Below are positions 34,201 to 41,879 of a stretch of DNA of 64,000 nt, in pieces. The stretch is from Undaria pinnatifida (lineage: Eukaryota; Sar; Phaeophyceae; Laminariales; Alariaceae). Position 1 is the stretch's first letter; every line of letters starts with the position of its first letter. The translations under genes were made by a program, and so were the position numbers. Location of the stretch: the NCBI GenBank assembly GCA_012845835.1, contig JABAKD010000021.1, positions 4,526,706 through 4,590,705 of the forward strand. The letters run 5' to 3'. A model generated the notes under the pieces. It did no database searches and was not told the DNA's origin. It was given only the letters and a program-made list of their open reading frames with translations.

Positions 34201-34647
34201 ATCCCTGCACCGCAACCTCGGTCGAGACCAATCGAAAAAGTTGTGAATATCATTTAATTTTGACCCGACCCGACCCGACCCGACCCGACCCGACCCGTAA
34301 TATTTGATACCCTCCCGACCCGACCCGACCCGCGACAAAAGCTGATGTCTCATGCCATATCTCCCAACCTCCACCGTGATCTGCGTACTTCTTTTTCTGC
34401 AGAGGAGATGCTCTACGACCTTGTGGCCGTTATACATCACATGAGCAAGGAGAACGTCATGAAAAAGGACATAAACGAGAAGGACAACGAGGGTGGTCTG
34501 GAGGAGCGGAGGGGTCACTACTTGGCCTTCACTCGCATCGACGCCGACCTTTGGTGCAGTTACGACGACGACAAAGTCACGACCGTCAGCAGTTCGAAAG
34601 TGTTGACCAAGGACGCCTACATATTGTCGTACGCCAAGCGCGGCTAA
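16117..34647 (+). CDS. Ubiquitin-specific protease (USP/UBP family), multi-exon
   Basis: Assembled exons: 16117-16257, 17096-17193, 21795-21854, 22831-22914, 24224-24298, 26448-26609, 27207-27269, 30832-30920, 31423-31514, 34403-34647. From 21795 onward all phases join without conflict and give 289 residues. USPs are papain-fold cysteine peptidases that remove ubiquitin from proteins. The family landmarks appear in order: Cys box (GLQNPGNRCASNSALQ), the QxD..(E)FL-like segment (LQEDVGDVLLRLLG), CSCG and CLEC pairs of the zinc finger, LLLQLGRW, KKLEHLVTVPMVLDV, and the His box RRGHYLAFTRID with SYDDDKV. The catalytic Cys, His and Asp are all present. A piece of roughly 20-60 residues between the Cys box and FIHPDVV is not located in 17194-21794, and the N-terminal exons are uncertain. 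The final exon ends at TAA. The low residue match in the Cys box (R and A for the usual T and Y/F) marks a divergent member. Introns are full of repeats. Confidence 0.75.
17096..17193 (+). CDS. USP exon with catalytic Cys box
   Basis: Reads GLQNPGNRCASNSALQMLRH, aligning with the USP Cys box GLxNLGNTCYMNSxLQ; the nucleophilic Cys, the oxyanion-side Asn and the LQ are kept. It ends at GGAG/GTATGG with one base of the next codon. The acceptor (GGAAG) has a weak pyrimidine tract, so the start is uncertain by several bases; an in-frame TGA at 17064 bounds it. Confidence 0.68.
18782..18838. repeat. GATCTAGAT 9-bp microsatellite
   Basis: About six units of GATGATCTA with two T-to-G changes; it sits next to AGATCAT-rich dispersed DNA and could be an expansion of that repeat. 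Confidence 0.85.
20635..20755 (+). repeat. CCGTCCCGGCAT family copy
   Basis: Contains GCTGCCTGGCTCGTGAAAAC, CGACGTGCTCCGCCTCGACA, TAGGGATACG, TGCACAAAATGAGTAC and a C-rich end. A diverged copy is at 20135-20235. Fuller copies are at 23955-24175 and 63540-63765. Confidence 0.65.
21577..21626. repeat. GGTCGGTC/GGCC microsatellite
   Basis: Runs of GTCG with GGCC interruptions. A shorter perfect GGTC run is at 36697-36724. Confidence 0.9.
21795..21854 (+). CDS. USP exon (FIHPDVVNHLD)
   Basis: Twenty codons in phase 0 between TTTTACTTGGACAG and GAC/GTGAGT. Reads KAKRPCFIHPDVVNHLD, matching the USP segment that precedes the Q-D motif. A CCTGTTTCTCACGAGGTGTC repeat copy lies directly upstream and contributes to the acceptor region. 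Confidence 0.75.
22150..22222. repeat. CCCATCCGCCGGAGGATAA family copy
   Basis: Shares ATACGTGGAAGTGTGGTGA and TTTTCCCCATCC with 56240-56305; the shorter core is also at 16803-16822. Confidence 0.6.
22831..22914 (+). CDS. USP exon (Q-D / LLRLL motif)
   Basis: Twenty-eight codons, phase 0, with acceptor CTTCCCTTGAGCAG and donor GACGAG/GTAAGG, both strong. Reads TDLQEDVGDVLLRLLGILAH, the counterpart of QxDAxEFLxxLLDxL in USPs. Confidence 0.85.
23275..23650. repeat. AGATCAT-rich dispersed repeat, copy 2
   Basis: Contains ACGATCTAGATCATACC, CAGGATCTGTACAG, GTGCAGATCATACGAC and GGTCATACAGATCAGGG, arranged as in 11025-11240 and 48050-48330. Followed by an AT-rich stretch. Confidence 0.65.
23955..24175 (+). 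repeat. CCGTCCCGGCAT family copy, long form
   Basis: Aligns over about 210 bp with 63540-63765: CCTCACGGCGCTTCGCGCT, TGGTCGGTGAAAGCCC, TGCTCCGTCCTGGCATAGCA and a poly-C end. Both copies stay open in the same frame (HGASR, then HSRD). Confidence 0.7.
24224..24298 (+). CDS. USP exon (first zinc cysteine pair)
   Basis: Twenty-five codons, phase 0, acceptor TTGCCTTATTCCAG and donor GGAAAG/GTAAGC. Reads RMYGEVHYLLDCSCGK, matching the family LFxGxxxxxxxCxxC region; here the spacing is C-x-C. Confidence 0.83.
24455..24770 (+). repeat. 165-bp tandem duplication, CCGGCACTA family
   Basis: Two nearly identical copies with a 165-bp period (TGCTGGCAC at 24481 and 24646), each containing GGTGCTTCCCATCTGTG, CTCAACCGGCACTATTG and CACAAAACCAAGGG. 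Related fragments are at 10095-10215, 17525-17680 and 57130-57230. Confidence 0.85.
25577..25906 (-). mobile_element. tRNA-derived SINE
   Basis: On the minus strand the element starts GGCCGCCCCGGTGGCGTATC, with an RNA polymerase III A box (TGGCGTATCAGG) and a B box (GAGTTCGAGCC) about 50 bp on. About 240 bp of unrelated body follow, then an A-rich end running into (TA)n. Further copies are at 57234-57480 (+) and 58250-58562 (-). Confidence 0.75.
26448..26609 (+). CDS. USP exon (PFWLLNVPMK)
   Basis: Fifty-four codons, phase 0, acceptor TTCTTCGCTGGTCAG and donor TCGAAG/GTGTGT. Reads ANDPFWLLNVPMKHL, then VHLDDLLSK, equivalent to the family EPFxDLSLxV and SLxxxL. A Gly/Ser/Ala-rich insert separates them. 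Confidence 0.83.
26706..27105. repeat. C-rich minisatellite, CCCTACCGTAGATACGA unit
   Basis: About 12 diverged units of 25-40 bp, each a C run followed by TACCGTAGATACGATNATT. Unit length varies mainly through the C run. Confidence 0.85.
27207..27269 (+). CDS. USP exon (second zinc cysteine pair)
   Basis: Twenty-one codons, phase 0, acceptor ACTGTACAG and donor TGGCAG/GTGAGC. Reads VENCLECRNEENKWQ; CLEC supplies the second CxxC of the USP finger. Confidence 0.75.
27484..28115. repeat. Minisatellite, about 40-bp unit (ACAGAACTTCCAGAAGTTCC)
   Basis: About 14 diverged units combine ACAGAACTTNCAGAAGTTCC with GGGTACGGGTATG or GGGTATTGTGGCAC. A second array of the same unit is at 29170-29515, with 1 kb of other DNA between. 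Confidence 0.9.
28530..28780. repeat. CTCACATGAGG palindrome family, copy 1
   Basis: GAGCTCCTCACATGAGGA with CTCAATATCTCACCCGAAA, then CAGTTCCTCACATGAG; flanked by CCACGGTAGGG and CCCTACCGTGGG, so the ends are inverted. Aligns with 31700-31940. Confidence 0.65.
29170..29515. repeat. Minisatellite, second ACAGAACTTCCAGAAGTTCC array
   Basis: About eight units like those at 27484-28115, including the same alternation of GGGTACGGGTAYG and GGGTATTGTGGCAYGG spacers. Confidence 0.9.
29675..29748. repeat. GGGTCGG/GGCTCGG microsatellite
   Basis: Degenerate GGGTC run with GGCC interruptions. Its complement, CCCGA, forms a cleaner array at 34261-34334. Confidence 0.85.
29930..30060 (+). repeat. CCTGTTTCTYATTAGG family copy
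   Basis: Contains GGCTCAGGTTGGAATTATT, GAGGGTGGGTTCTACATA and ACCCTGTTTCTTATTAGGTG followed by CCCCGTACTG. A similar copy is at 30985-31130. Confidence 0.6.
30424..30705 (+). repeat. Two decayed duplicates of the USP exon at 30832
   Basis: Around 30434-30495 and 30643-30705 sequences like AGNCTAAGCCTGACGG and the stretch corresponding to CGCCAATAGCCCTGACC recur, each after a GCGATCGGCAG or CCGATCCGCAG acceptor-like end. They resemble 30832-30885 but lack its 3' half and donor. The spacing is about 190-210 bp, as in a tandem duplication that decayed. Confidence 0.6.
30832..30920 (+). CDS. USP exon (LLLQLGRW)
   Basis: Acceptor CGACCCGCACAG, donor GACCG/GTGAGT. Reads VIPDGRTKVPLLANSPDQL then LLQLGRWQGD, matching the USP K..i..LPxxLxxxLxRF segment. 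It ends with two bases (CG) that join A at 31423 to give Arg. Confidence 0.75.
31423..31514 (+). CDS. USP exon (KKLEHLVTVPMVLDV)
   Basis: Acceptor CATCGCTGACAG, donor AAGG/GTAAGC. Reads NYSKKLEHLVTVPMVLDV then GAYTEVGKTVSK, matching the family segment in which Lys-rich sequence leads to FPxxLDLxxY. Its last G completes a Glu codon with the final exon. Confidence 0.85.
34036..34175. repeat. 70-bp tandem duplication with GATCTAGATCA ends
   Basis: TCTCGAATGAGTGGCAAGCT at 34036 recurs at 34106 with few changes; each copy ends in CGATCTAGATCACG. Confidence 0.9.
34261..34334. repeat. (CCCGA)n microsatellite
   Basis: About 11 pentamer units with one 20-bp interruption, ending 70 bp before the last USP exon. 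Confidence 0.95.
34403..34647 (+). CDS. USP last exon, catalytic His box
   Basis: Acceptor CTTTTTCTGCAG, stop TAA at 34645-34647. Reads MLYDLVAVIHHMSK, a charged insert (INEKDNEGGLEE), then RRGHYLAFTRIDADLWCS, YDDDKVTTVSSSKVLTKDAY and ILSYAKRG. This matches YxLxAVxxHxG....GHYxAYxR....WxxFDDxxVxxV......AYxLFYxRR of USPs. Catalytic His and Asp are present. This is the clearest homology on the plus strand. Confidence 0.93.
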
Positions 34648-37584
34648 CGCTTTTTCACGCCTCGGAGAGGTCAGATCCCTATTTCGGGACCTAGATACTT
34701 TTGGATAGACATATGTATCCCTGGCAATATAATCTGCGGGATCTAGATCAAGCTCGCTGGGTGAGACCTGCGTGATCTAGCTTTTACACGCACGATTGCC
34801 CTAGTGGGATATATACGGCGTGGCTCTTGCACAAGTGTTTGCCCCATAGTGGGATTTGTATAGTCTGGCTCTTTCATACATGTTTGGCATGTGGGATCTG
34901 AATGATCTGCGATATCTGCACAACGTTTTCCCAGTGGAGCCTTTATGATCCGCGATATCTACAGGAGGAACGTGCTGGATGAAAGCTGAAATGCGACGCA
35001 CTTTGCGCTTCTGGGGTGTTGGCCAACGTCGGCCGCGTTCACTTTGTCGCATGCCAAGCAGAGCTAGTAAGCGGGTGGCTGGGGTGGACACGCTACCGCA
35101 CATTTCAGGATACCTAACAAGCAACGAGAACGCCTTTTTTTAGGCTGGATTTCTATTTTGAGAAAGGGTCCGTTCTACACTAGCTTCTTCGGTGCAACCG
35201 GTCACGAATTTAGCACTCTTCCTGTAAACCTCCGCTGAGCTTTTGGTTGCTAATCCCACCTTGTTTCCTATCAGGTGTCCTGCATGGGTCTGCTAGCACG
35301 CAAGATAAAACATTCACTGTGATGCAATTCTGAGTCGAGTTTGAACAAAATTGGGGGGAGGGGGGGCATACGCAACGAAAATGGTGGCGGTGAAAATATC
35401 CCATCGAAATGGGTCCATAGACCCGTCCCTCGGCGTTTGTTTGCGCTTTTTTCCCGTTAGGAGAGAGGGAAACCGGCTTAAAACCTCATCCTAAGTGGGG
35501 CTTGTTGACTTGCGTATTGTGCAGTACGCGTGGTGCCTTGCGCTTCGTGAACTGTTCGGATCACTCAGTCGGCAGTTTTTATTTTTTGCGTCGAGGAGTG
35601 TGGTTGATGGAAGCGTTGGCGTGCGGCACACGTACCGTAGGCAAGAAATATACTACTCGTACCGCGGTTAGACTACAGTTGTTGTCCCTTGCTCGGACGG
35701 GGTAAGACGTACGCTCAGTAAATAACACCAACGACGAAACAGGAATGTGCTCGCTGAGGCTGGGTTTCTTAGGTGCGTTCTACATAAACCTGAGTGGGTG
35801 TGACGGCTCTCGAATTTGTGATTTTGCTGTAGAGCCTGGCCTGGTTTTCTAACTAATTGATTGCGTTGTTAGTAGCTGTGCTGTACTGTATCACACAGGA
35901 GCAGCTAGACGCAGAGTCGACAGGCTTGTCAGCTCGTCGAGCGCCGGGCACCACGAACGAACATGACCACATTCATCAACCCCAGCAGAGCTTGTTACGT
36001 TGTATCGACTCTCCTGACTTGGCATGGGATGGGACGTTATATCGTATGATACCAGGCGCATGTTTTTGGCCGGGAGCTCTTTTAGCTGGTTGGGCGTTTT
36101 CTTAAGTCATTGTAAGCGACAAAGGTTTTTACGTTAAGGTTTTATATATTTCGGATGGGAGTTTCTTGCCGAGTGCGCGTTTCTTGTAGGTGATCGCTAT
36201 CACAGCGGCAAGTTTTTTTCCCTGGGGGGATAGAAACGTCTATTGTGTTATAAATCAAAAGGTGATGGTTCATAGTATGGCTCCGCTATGGTGAAAGGCT
36301 TTCGATAGGGAGGGTCGCGCTTTGCTCTTGTAGAGACGTTGGGTGGCCGTTGGCTCAGCTCTTATTTGTTTACTGCTTTGTTTTTCTTTTAATATTCCCA
36401 TTTTTATTTTCTCGTCTTTTTTTTACTTTTCCGTCTCTGACTTGTAAAAACACTCTTCGTACGATAACGAAAATCGGGAAAATTGGCAATTTGGGAATTG
36501 GTACAAGAAAAAGTTAGTGAGCTGTGCTTTATTTAGGGGTGTAACACGGAGGGCCCTATTTTTTGCCTGATTGCGGATTCATTTTTTTTTTGCCCGTTTC
36601 ATCGGGACCATGATCGCAACCCAGGGACGAGAGGTATCAGGGCTGGATGCACCTAGACCATGCCAGCTGACAATCTGTCTACCTATCATCCATTCGGTTG
36701 GTCGGTCGGTCGGTCGGTCGGTCAAATGTAGTGCTCGTCTCTATTGGTATTCAGGAATCAGATCAACCGAGCGTGGGACCCAACCGTTGGCCCACGCGGG
36801 GTACGTGTCGATCACTACCACCTATATTGTAATAGTGGCACTTCTTGAAATCTTAGTATAATTTGGTCCCCGGTGAGTGCGGTGCCTTACGAGGTGGCGA
36901 TACCCGCCCTAATGTGGGATCCCGAGCTATCTTGGGACAGTGCGGTACGCTGTAGGACAAGGCCGTGACGAACACTTTTCACCACACCACACTAGGGCCC
37001 CGCTCTTCAGGGTATCGCACGAACACGGGGCCACGATGGTAACTCCGTCACGTCGTGGTTTGGTAGTAGTTGAGGACCAGAAGGAAAATCGGGAGTGACG
37101 GAGCACTTTGTAGTTTTTGATTGGTGCTGTACCGCTACCGGCACACTTTTTGGTGTGAACATGTCGGAGCTACGATCAGCGCCTGGCACGCCTGGCACAA
37201 GCACAAGTATGTTGCTTTGCCGTGTTTGTCGTTTCGTGTGGGTGCGACATTGATTCGCTCCGACCACCAGCGTCGTGCCTGGTGGATGAAAGGCACGATG
37301 AGTCGTATATTAATCTACGTAGTTGACAGCGGCAAAAGGGGACTCCAGGTGTCATCACGTACCGTACGTGCACGGTCAAACCCTGCTGGAGGGACCCCGA
37401 GGCAGGACTTGGTGTTATGCACCATAAACCACCAAATTTACACATGCGGCGTCCCATGTGTGGTGCTTGACGCCGATCAAATTTAGCTATTTACCACCTT
37501 TCTCTCTCACTACACTTTCATCTCCTTCTACTCCGTAACACCCAAGCCGCGGCCAGGCACCATTCCCACACCATGGACGAGGGC

Positions 37585-37587
<3 letters not shown>
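34648..37587. other. Intergenic, dispersed repeats
   Basis: 34670-34990 is AGATCAT-type repeat with GATCTGCGATATCTGCA. Copies of the CCTGTTTCTYATTAGG family are at 35140-35300 and 35755-35900. A GGTC run is at 36697-36724. Short ORFs (60-121 aa) lack family features. Confidence 0.5.

Positions 37588-37623
<36 letters not shown>
37588..37623. repeat. Poly-C run of 36
   Basis: Uninterrupted C36, the longest homopolymer in the window. C runs end several dispersed repeats here; assembly length error is likely. Confidence 0.95.
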
Positions 37624-37624
<1 letters not shown>

Positions 37625-37668
37625 CTGTTCCCTCTTGCTTCCTAACGACCCCTTAACTGGAGCTTGAA

Positions 37669-37880
37669 TCAATACCATCTTCGCGAAGTGGCGACCTGCG
37701 TGGTCACCGAGACGATCTGCAGCAAGGGTTCATTCACCACCCCATTCCCTGCCATGAACCCTTTATCCTTGCTCCTCACAGCGCTCGCCGTCAGCTGGTC
37801 GATGAAGGTGCTACGATCCATCCCAAAGCCGTCCACCACAAAAAAATGGAAAGTTTGAGACGCCGTTCGTAGAAAGACGC
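37669..37880 (-). pseudogene. Decayed PIF1/Helitron-type helicase fragment
   Basis: The minus strand reads QTFHFFVVDGFGMDRSTF then IDQLTASAVRSKDKG, which follows the PIF1-like pattern FFVDGPGGTGKTFLxxxLLAxVRSxGK. The Walker A loop is altered (GFGMDRST for GPGGTGKT), so no ATP binding is expected. The frame stops at 37669. No flanking Helitron ends were identified. The likeness is short and could be chance. Confidence 0.33.
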
Positions 37881-38404
37881 ACGTCCCGGATTAGCGTAAG
37901 GTTGACGCTTGCACGCCGCGGAGGTAGAGGCAGTAGAACCGTCGTGGTCAGGGCTGTCCCCTCGCAGGTGTGTCTTCGTTTGCGATTCTGCGTGGGCGAC
38001 ACCCAGAAAGATGGACTCGTCACGGTACTTTCTGTCTGGCTAGTCTTACCGATATCCTCTCATGACAACTCTACATCCTCATGTTCCGGCCTATTTACCA
38101 TGAAAAGCGAGCCTTCGACGTGGTGACGGAAACCTACTGTGGTTGCGTTAGTATGCGCGAGATGGCGTGGAGAAGCGGTTGGTACTGGCGTGTCTGTGCT
38201 CGTTCTTTTGAGACAGATACCTTGGTACGTGTGTGTTGCGCGTCCACACCGACGGCGTCGCAGCAGGGACATATCATCGTCACGTGTGTCGCAACCTCCA
38301 TGATTCGCCGTTCATTTCCCCCGGACTCTGCTGCAGGCATGACACGGAGCGAGTTGGTTGGTCGCCTCCGAAGGTATGCGGTGACTCCAGTCCCTTGCAG
38401 ACTC

Positions 38405-38535
38405 TTATGCGAGCTATGATGAAGGCTCCAATACCCCCCCTCCCCAACTGGCCTGCCTGGTCGGTGAACACCTCCGACGTGTTCCGTCCCGGCATTGTAG
38501 GGATGCGAGAGTCCAGGGTGTTAATTAAGAATACG
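38405..38535 (+). repeat. CCGTCCCGGCAT family copy
   Basis: CCTGGTCGGTGAACACCTCC, GACGTGTTCCGTCCCGGCAT, TGTAGGGATGCGAGAGTC: a partial copy of the element at 23955-24175. Confidence 0.6.
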
Positions 38536-38907
38536 GCTACTTACACAACGGGTCGTCCAGTCCCGGCGGGTGCACCATCCCCTGCAGCTGGTCCAGAGAA
38601 GCTGTGTTCGCGGCGTGACGTCCACGGTTGACCAGCTTGCTCAACTGATGTTGACCTTTCCGTGAGTCAGTCGGCATCTGGCTGCCCCGGGACCGGGTCC
38701 CGCTCCGTGCCGAGGCCCCGTCCCATCCAAAATTCCGGAACTGTGCCTGCCATCGCCTCCTTCGCAACCTCCCGTGCGTCTCGAGTCTCCTGCAGGCTCT
38801 CTCCGAGCTGGGAATTGTCGTCCGTTTCAGGGAAACCCGCATCCTAACTCGGTTTCCTAACGGGCTGGCGAGGTCCACCAGAACTTTCTGTCTGGTGTAG
38901 TGCGCTA

Positions 38908-39555
38908 TTGGACCACCGTGCGAGGGGACCGCCAACGGACTATGCTCTAGGGAACTGTCGCGCTAGGGGACCGCCAACGGAATTTGCGCTAGAGGATCGC
39001 CGCGCTAGGAAACAGACAGCGCATTTTTGGCATCGGGGACCGCCGACATGGGGAACAGCCCGAATTGTGACCTGGAGCGTTTTCGTATTATATACGACTC
39101 TATACAACTCTATACGAAAACATGCACATCGCGAGGACATAAAGACGAAATATTAAAATATTTCGAAACTGAATGAAAACGCACATATCAAGACTATATC
39201 TGCGCGAAACATTCAACTCCATTCAGACTTACACGAAAGCGCACAAGACAACGCTACATCTGCGCCAAAACACACAAAGGTTTACACCACACAACTGTAC
39301 GAACACATGCGATTATGTACCAATATATTCGAAAACATGCAGATCGCAAGGCTTTTACATGAAAATATTTCAGGTGACGTCTCGCTTCGGCTGTTCTCCA
39401 ACTCGGCGTTGCCTATGCCGAAATTCCGTTGGCGATCCCCTAACGCGGCGGTCCTGTAGGCTAGCGCAAATTCTCTTGGCAGTCCTCTGGCGCGGCGGTC
39501 CTGTAGGCTAGCGCAAATTCCGTTGGAAGTCCTCTAGAGCGGCGGCCCCTTAGCG
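38908..39555. mobile_element. Foldback-type element with inverted repeat arrays
   Basis: The left arm (38908-39060) repeats GGACCGCCAACGGAATTTGC and GCGCTAG. The right arm (39400-39555) repeats the reverse complement, GCTAGCGCAAATTCCGTTGG, with GCGGCGGTCCTGTAG. The centre holds AT-rich sub-repeats with GAAAACATGCANATCGC and AAAGCGCACA. No coding capacity. Arms made of short tandem units are typical of foldback elements. Confidence 0.6.
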
Positions 39556-39599
39556 TACTAAAATGGTCCTGGCTCTGCTTTCAATATAATTCGACGCGC

Positions 39600-40005
39600 T
39601 CTTTGTTTCTATTTATGGTAGTCCTAGCCCTCCCGCCTCGGTAGAAAGCCGTGCATCGGCTTGCTGGTGAGGTAGCAGCGTCAGGCACTCATCCAGGCAT
39701 CCCTCCTGAAAGAACAGTTGGCCCCCCGCCGCCCCCGATAGGCCATTCATTGTATTTATCGCACGCCGACCGTACCCACCACCTACCCTCCTGCATGTTT
39801 TGAGAGACAGGCCCGTGTCCAAACCCACCTCAAGGCAGCCTGTTCTCTACCCGAGAGATTCGACGACGACGAGGGCCGCCGCATACTTACCTGTCACGTC
39901 GCAACACGATTCGCGCGCAAAGCGGTCGGTGCCTTCACTTCTGAGCTGGAGTTGTCCCACCAAACTCCCACAAGCTCCGGCTTTTGTGCCAGACCCCCTC
40001 GCCTT
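39600..40005 (-). pseudogene. LINE-type reverse transcriptase remnant
   Basis: Minus-strand fragments read EGTDRFARESCCDVTG, then LTLLPHQQADARL and STEAGGLGLP. The RL....GGLGLP signature is seen downstream of the reverse transcriptase in many non-LTR retroelements. Stops and frameshifts break the frame. No 5' part is found. Confidence 0.38.
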
Positions 40006-41879
40006 GGGGTTAGGCTTCCGCCTTCATTACGATTTTGCAGTTAGCGACACCTCAGTTGGCGTCATCTTGTCACACATGCTACCGCAGAAGTGCACCTTTT
40101 GTTTTTCTAATACTACTCCTCATTTGAGGAGCTCTATAGTCTACCCCCCTGAGGTGAAAAACGTTTTTTTTAGAAAATAAAAGTCGAAAAGCGTTTTAAC
40201 AACCTCATGCCTTAGCTATGAAACGAAAAAAAAATACCAAAACTCAAACTGAGATTCCATCGATATTGGGTTAAAGGGGTCCCGACATTCAGCAAACATG
40301 TTTGCGAACAATTAGCTACCTCTATTGTAGCAGGCGTCTTGTGACACATGCTACTGTAGGGGACACATAGGAATTTTCTTAGGCTCCTCGCTTGAGGAAC
40401 TCTGTGCGACGACACTGAGGATGCGATTACGCTTGACCCCCTTGAACAATAGCACGGCACAGACGTTTAACGAATAACACTGGAAAACATAGATTGGGAT
40501 TCGAACGACATCATTGCGTCTATGGTTCCTCCGGTTGATCCCCATTGGTCAATAATAGAGGGTTGGTCAACGCGTTCTACCTCTATTGTAGCACGCGTCT
40601 TGCCTGACAAGTTTTTAACTTCTCGCAATCAACTTAGCTTTAAAGTCTGTCGTCGACCAAGGCACCCTTGCAGCGTAACCTAGCCTAACATTCCAAGGTA
40701 CAGATATTCTCACCCCCTTCCTAGGTATGTTGGTTTCCGCCGTTTATGGCGCAGGGTTGGCCGTTTCCTGTCATGCAGAACGCCGACAGATGCAATCATC
40801 AACGACAATCTCGCATTGTTCAGGACTAAGTTAGCCAAGAAGAGATGAATTCGGCTAAATCATTACGACACGCTGCGGGGAAATGGACTGCCAAATAGGA
40901 GGCGCAGATCAGGGTGCACGAGGGCGTTGGTCAAAGAGCGATGCTGGCATAGTAAGGTCGTTCCTGGGGCAGATTTTCGTCATAACCGGAACGTGGCAGC
41001 AGTGCAGAACACCCCCCTTCCCGAATACCTCTCGTTTGGTGGCTGCCTGTGACGTCGGGGGGCACACGCGTATCATCGTCGACTTTCCTGCTGACACGCA
41101 AACATGCATGTTGTTACTCGAGCCGGAGCATGTAGCAACCGATGCAGAGATATTTCGGAACGTCACCAACTGTGACGCATGTTCTATCACCTTTGTTTTT
41201 TTTTTGTGATTGGTTCGGGTCCATCCACTGAGCCAGATGCATGTGCGGTAATGCTGACCCCGGGCTCCTGCTGAGTTCAAGGGTGTAGACCGTCGTGTTG
41301 TGAGTCTCTCGCTTTGTCGCGAAAACGCCACATGCCGCAACCAGCAACCATCACACAAATCAACAAAACAAGTTAATACTGCAACGCACACCAGGCATAT
41401 CGTAACTTCGTTTTGCGCCGTCATGATCGTATCCGAAAGGAAGACTTATTCGCCACGCGCTCGTTTGCCATCTCGCCAGAGCTATCATCGTCATCGCTGG
41501 CCTGAGCTCAAGGCCAGAAGTTGGTGGAGGGATGAGGAACAAGAATAAACCCGAACACGACATCGTTCGCCACGCACCTTTTAGCTGAGGATCACGCCAG
41601 GCGATCCAGCACGCCGGGGTAATTCTTGGAGGACGCGTTTTCGAGTAAAGACAGCAGTTGCGGTAGGGCGGGGGATGCCTAATGTTTACCTCTGAGAGTT
41701 TGCCACTCGCGAGAGTGGCTCTGTACCTCGCTCACAAACGGACGTGAAAAGCATATTTTGTTTTCTGCAGCGGAACAAACAACTCCATGGCAAATTTGTG
41801 CATATTGACACATAATACGGTAGGGGAGCACCCTTTTTTCGGAGATTCCTCACTTGGGGAGCTCTATATATCTCTCCCA
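40006..41879. other. Intergenic, short repeat motifs, one unassigned ORF
   Basis: CTCATTTGAGGAGCTCTATA (40112), CTCGCTTGAGGAACTC (40385) and CTCACTTGGGGAGCTCTATA (41848) are solo cores of the CTCACATGAGG family. GTAGCACGCGTCTTG occurs at 40317-40343 and 40579-40604. A minus-strand 171-aa ORF (40909-41424) starts with a hydrophobic segment (ICLVCVAVLTCFVDLC) but has no recognised domain and is only a weak gene candidate. Confidence 0.45.

Larger units (their letters stand above)
31515..34402 (+). other. Last USP intron, repeat-bearing
   Basis: 2.9 kb with no exon seen. 31700-31940 is the second copy of the CTCACATGAGG family (TCTGAGCTCCTAGCATGAGC, CTCAATATCTCACCCGAAAG). 34036-34175 is a 70-bp direct duplication. 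34261-34334 is a (CCCGA)n array. About 33060-33430 holds two loose copies of a segment with GCCCGCCCGRGATTT. Confidence 0.55.
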
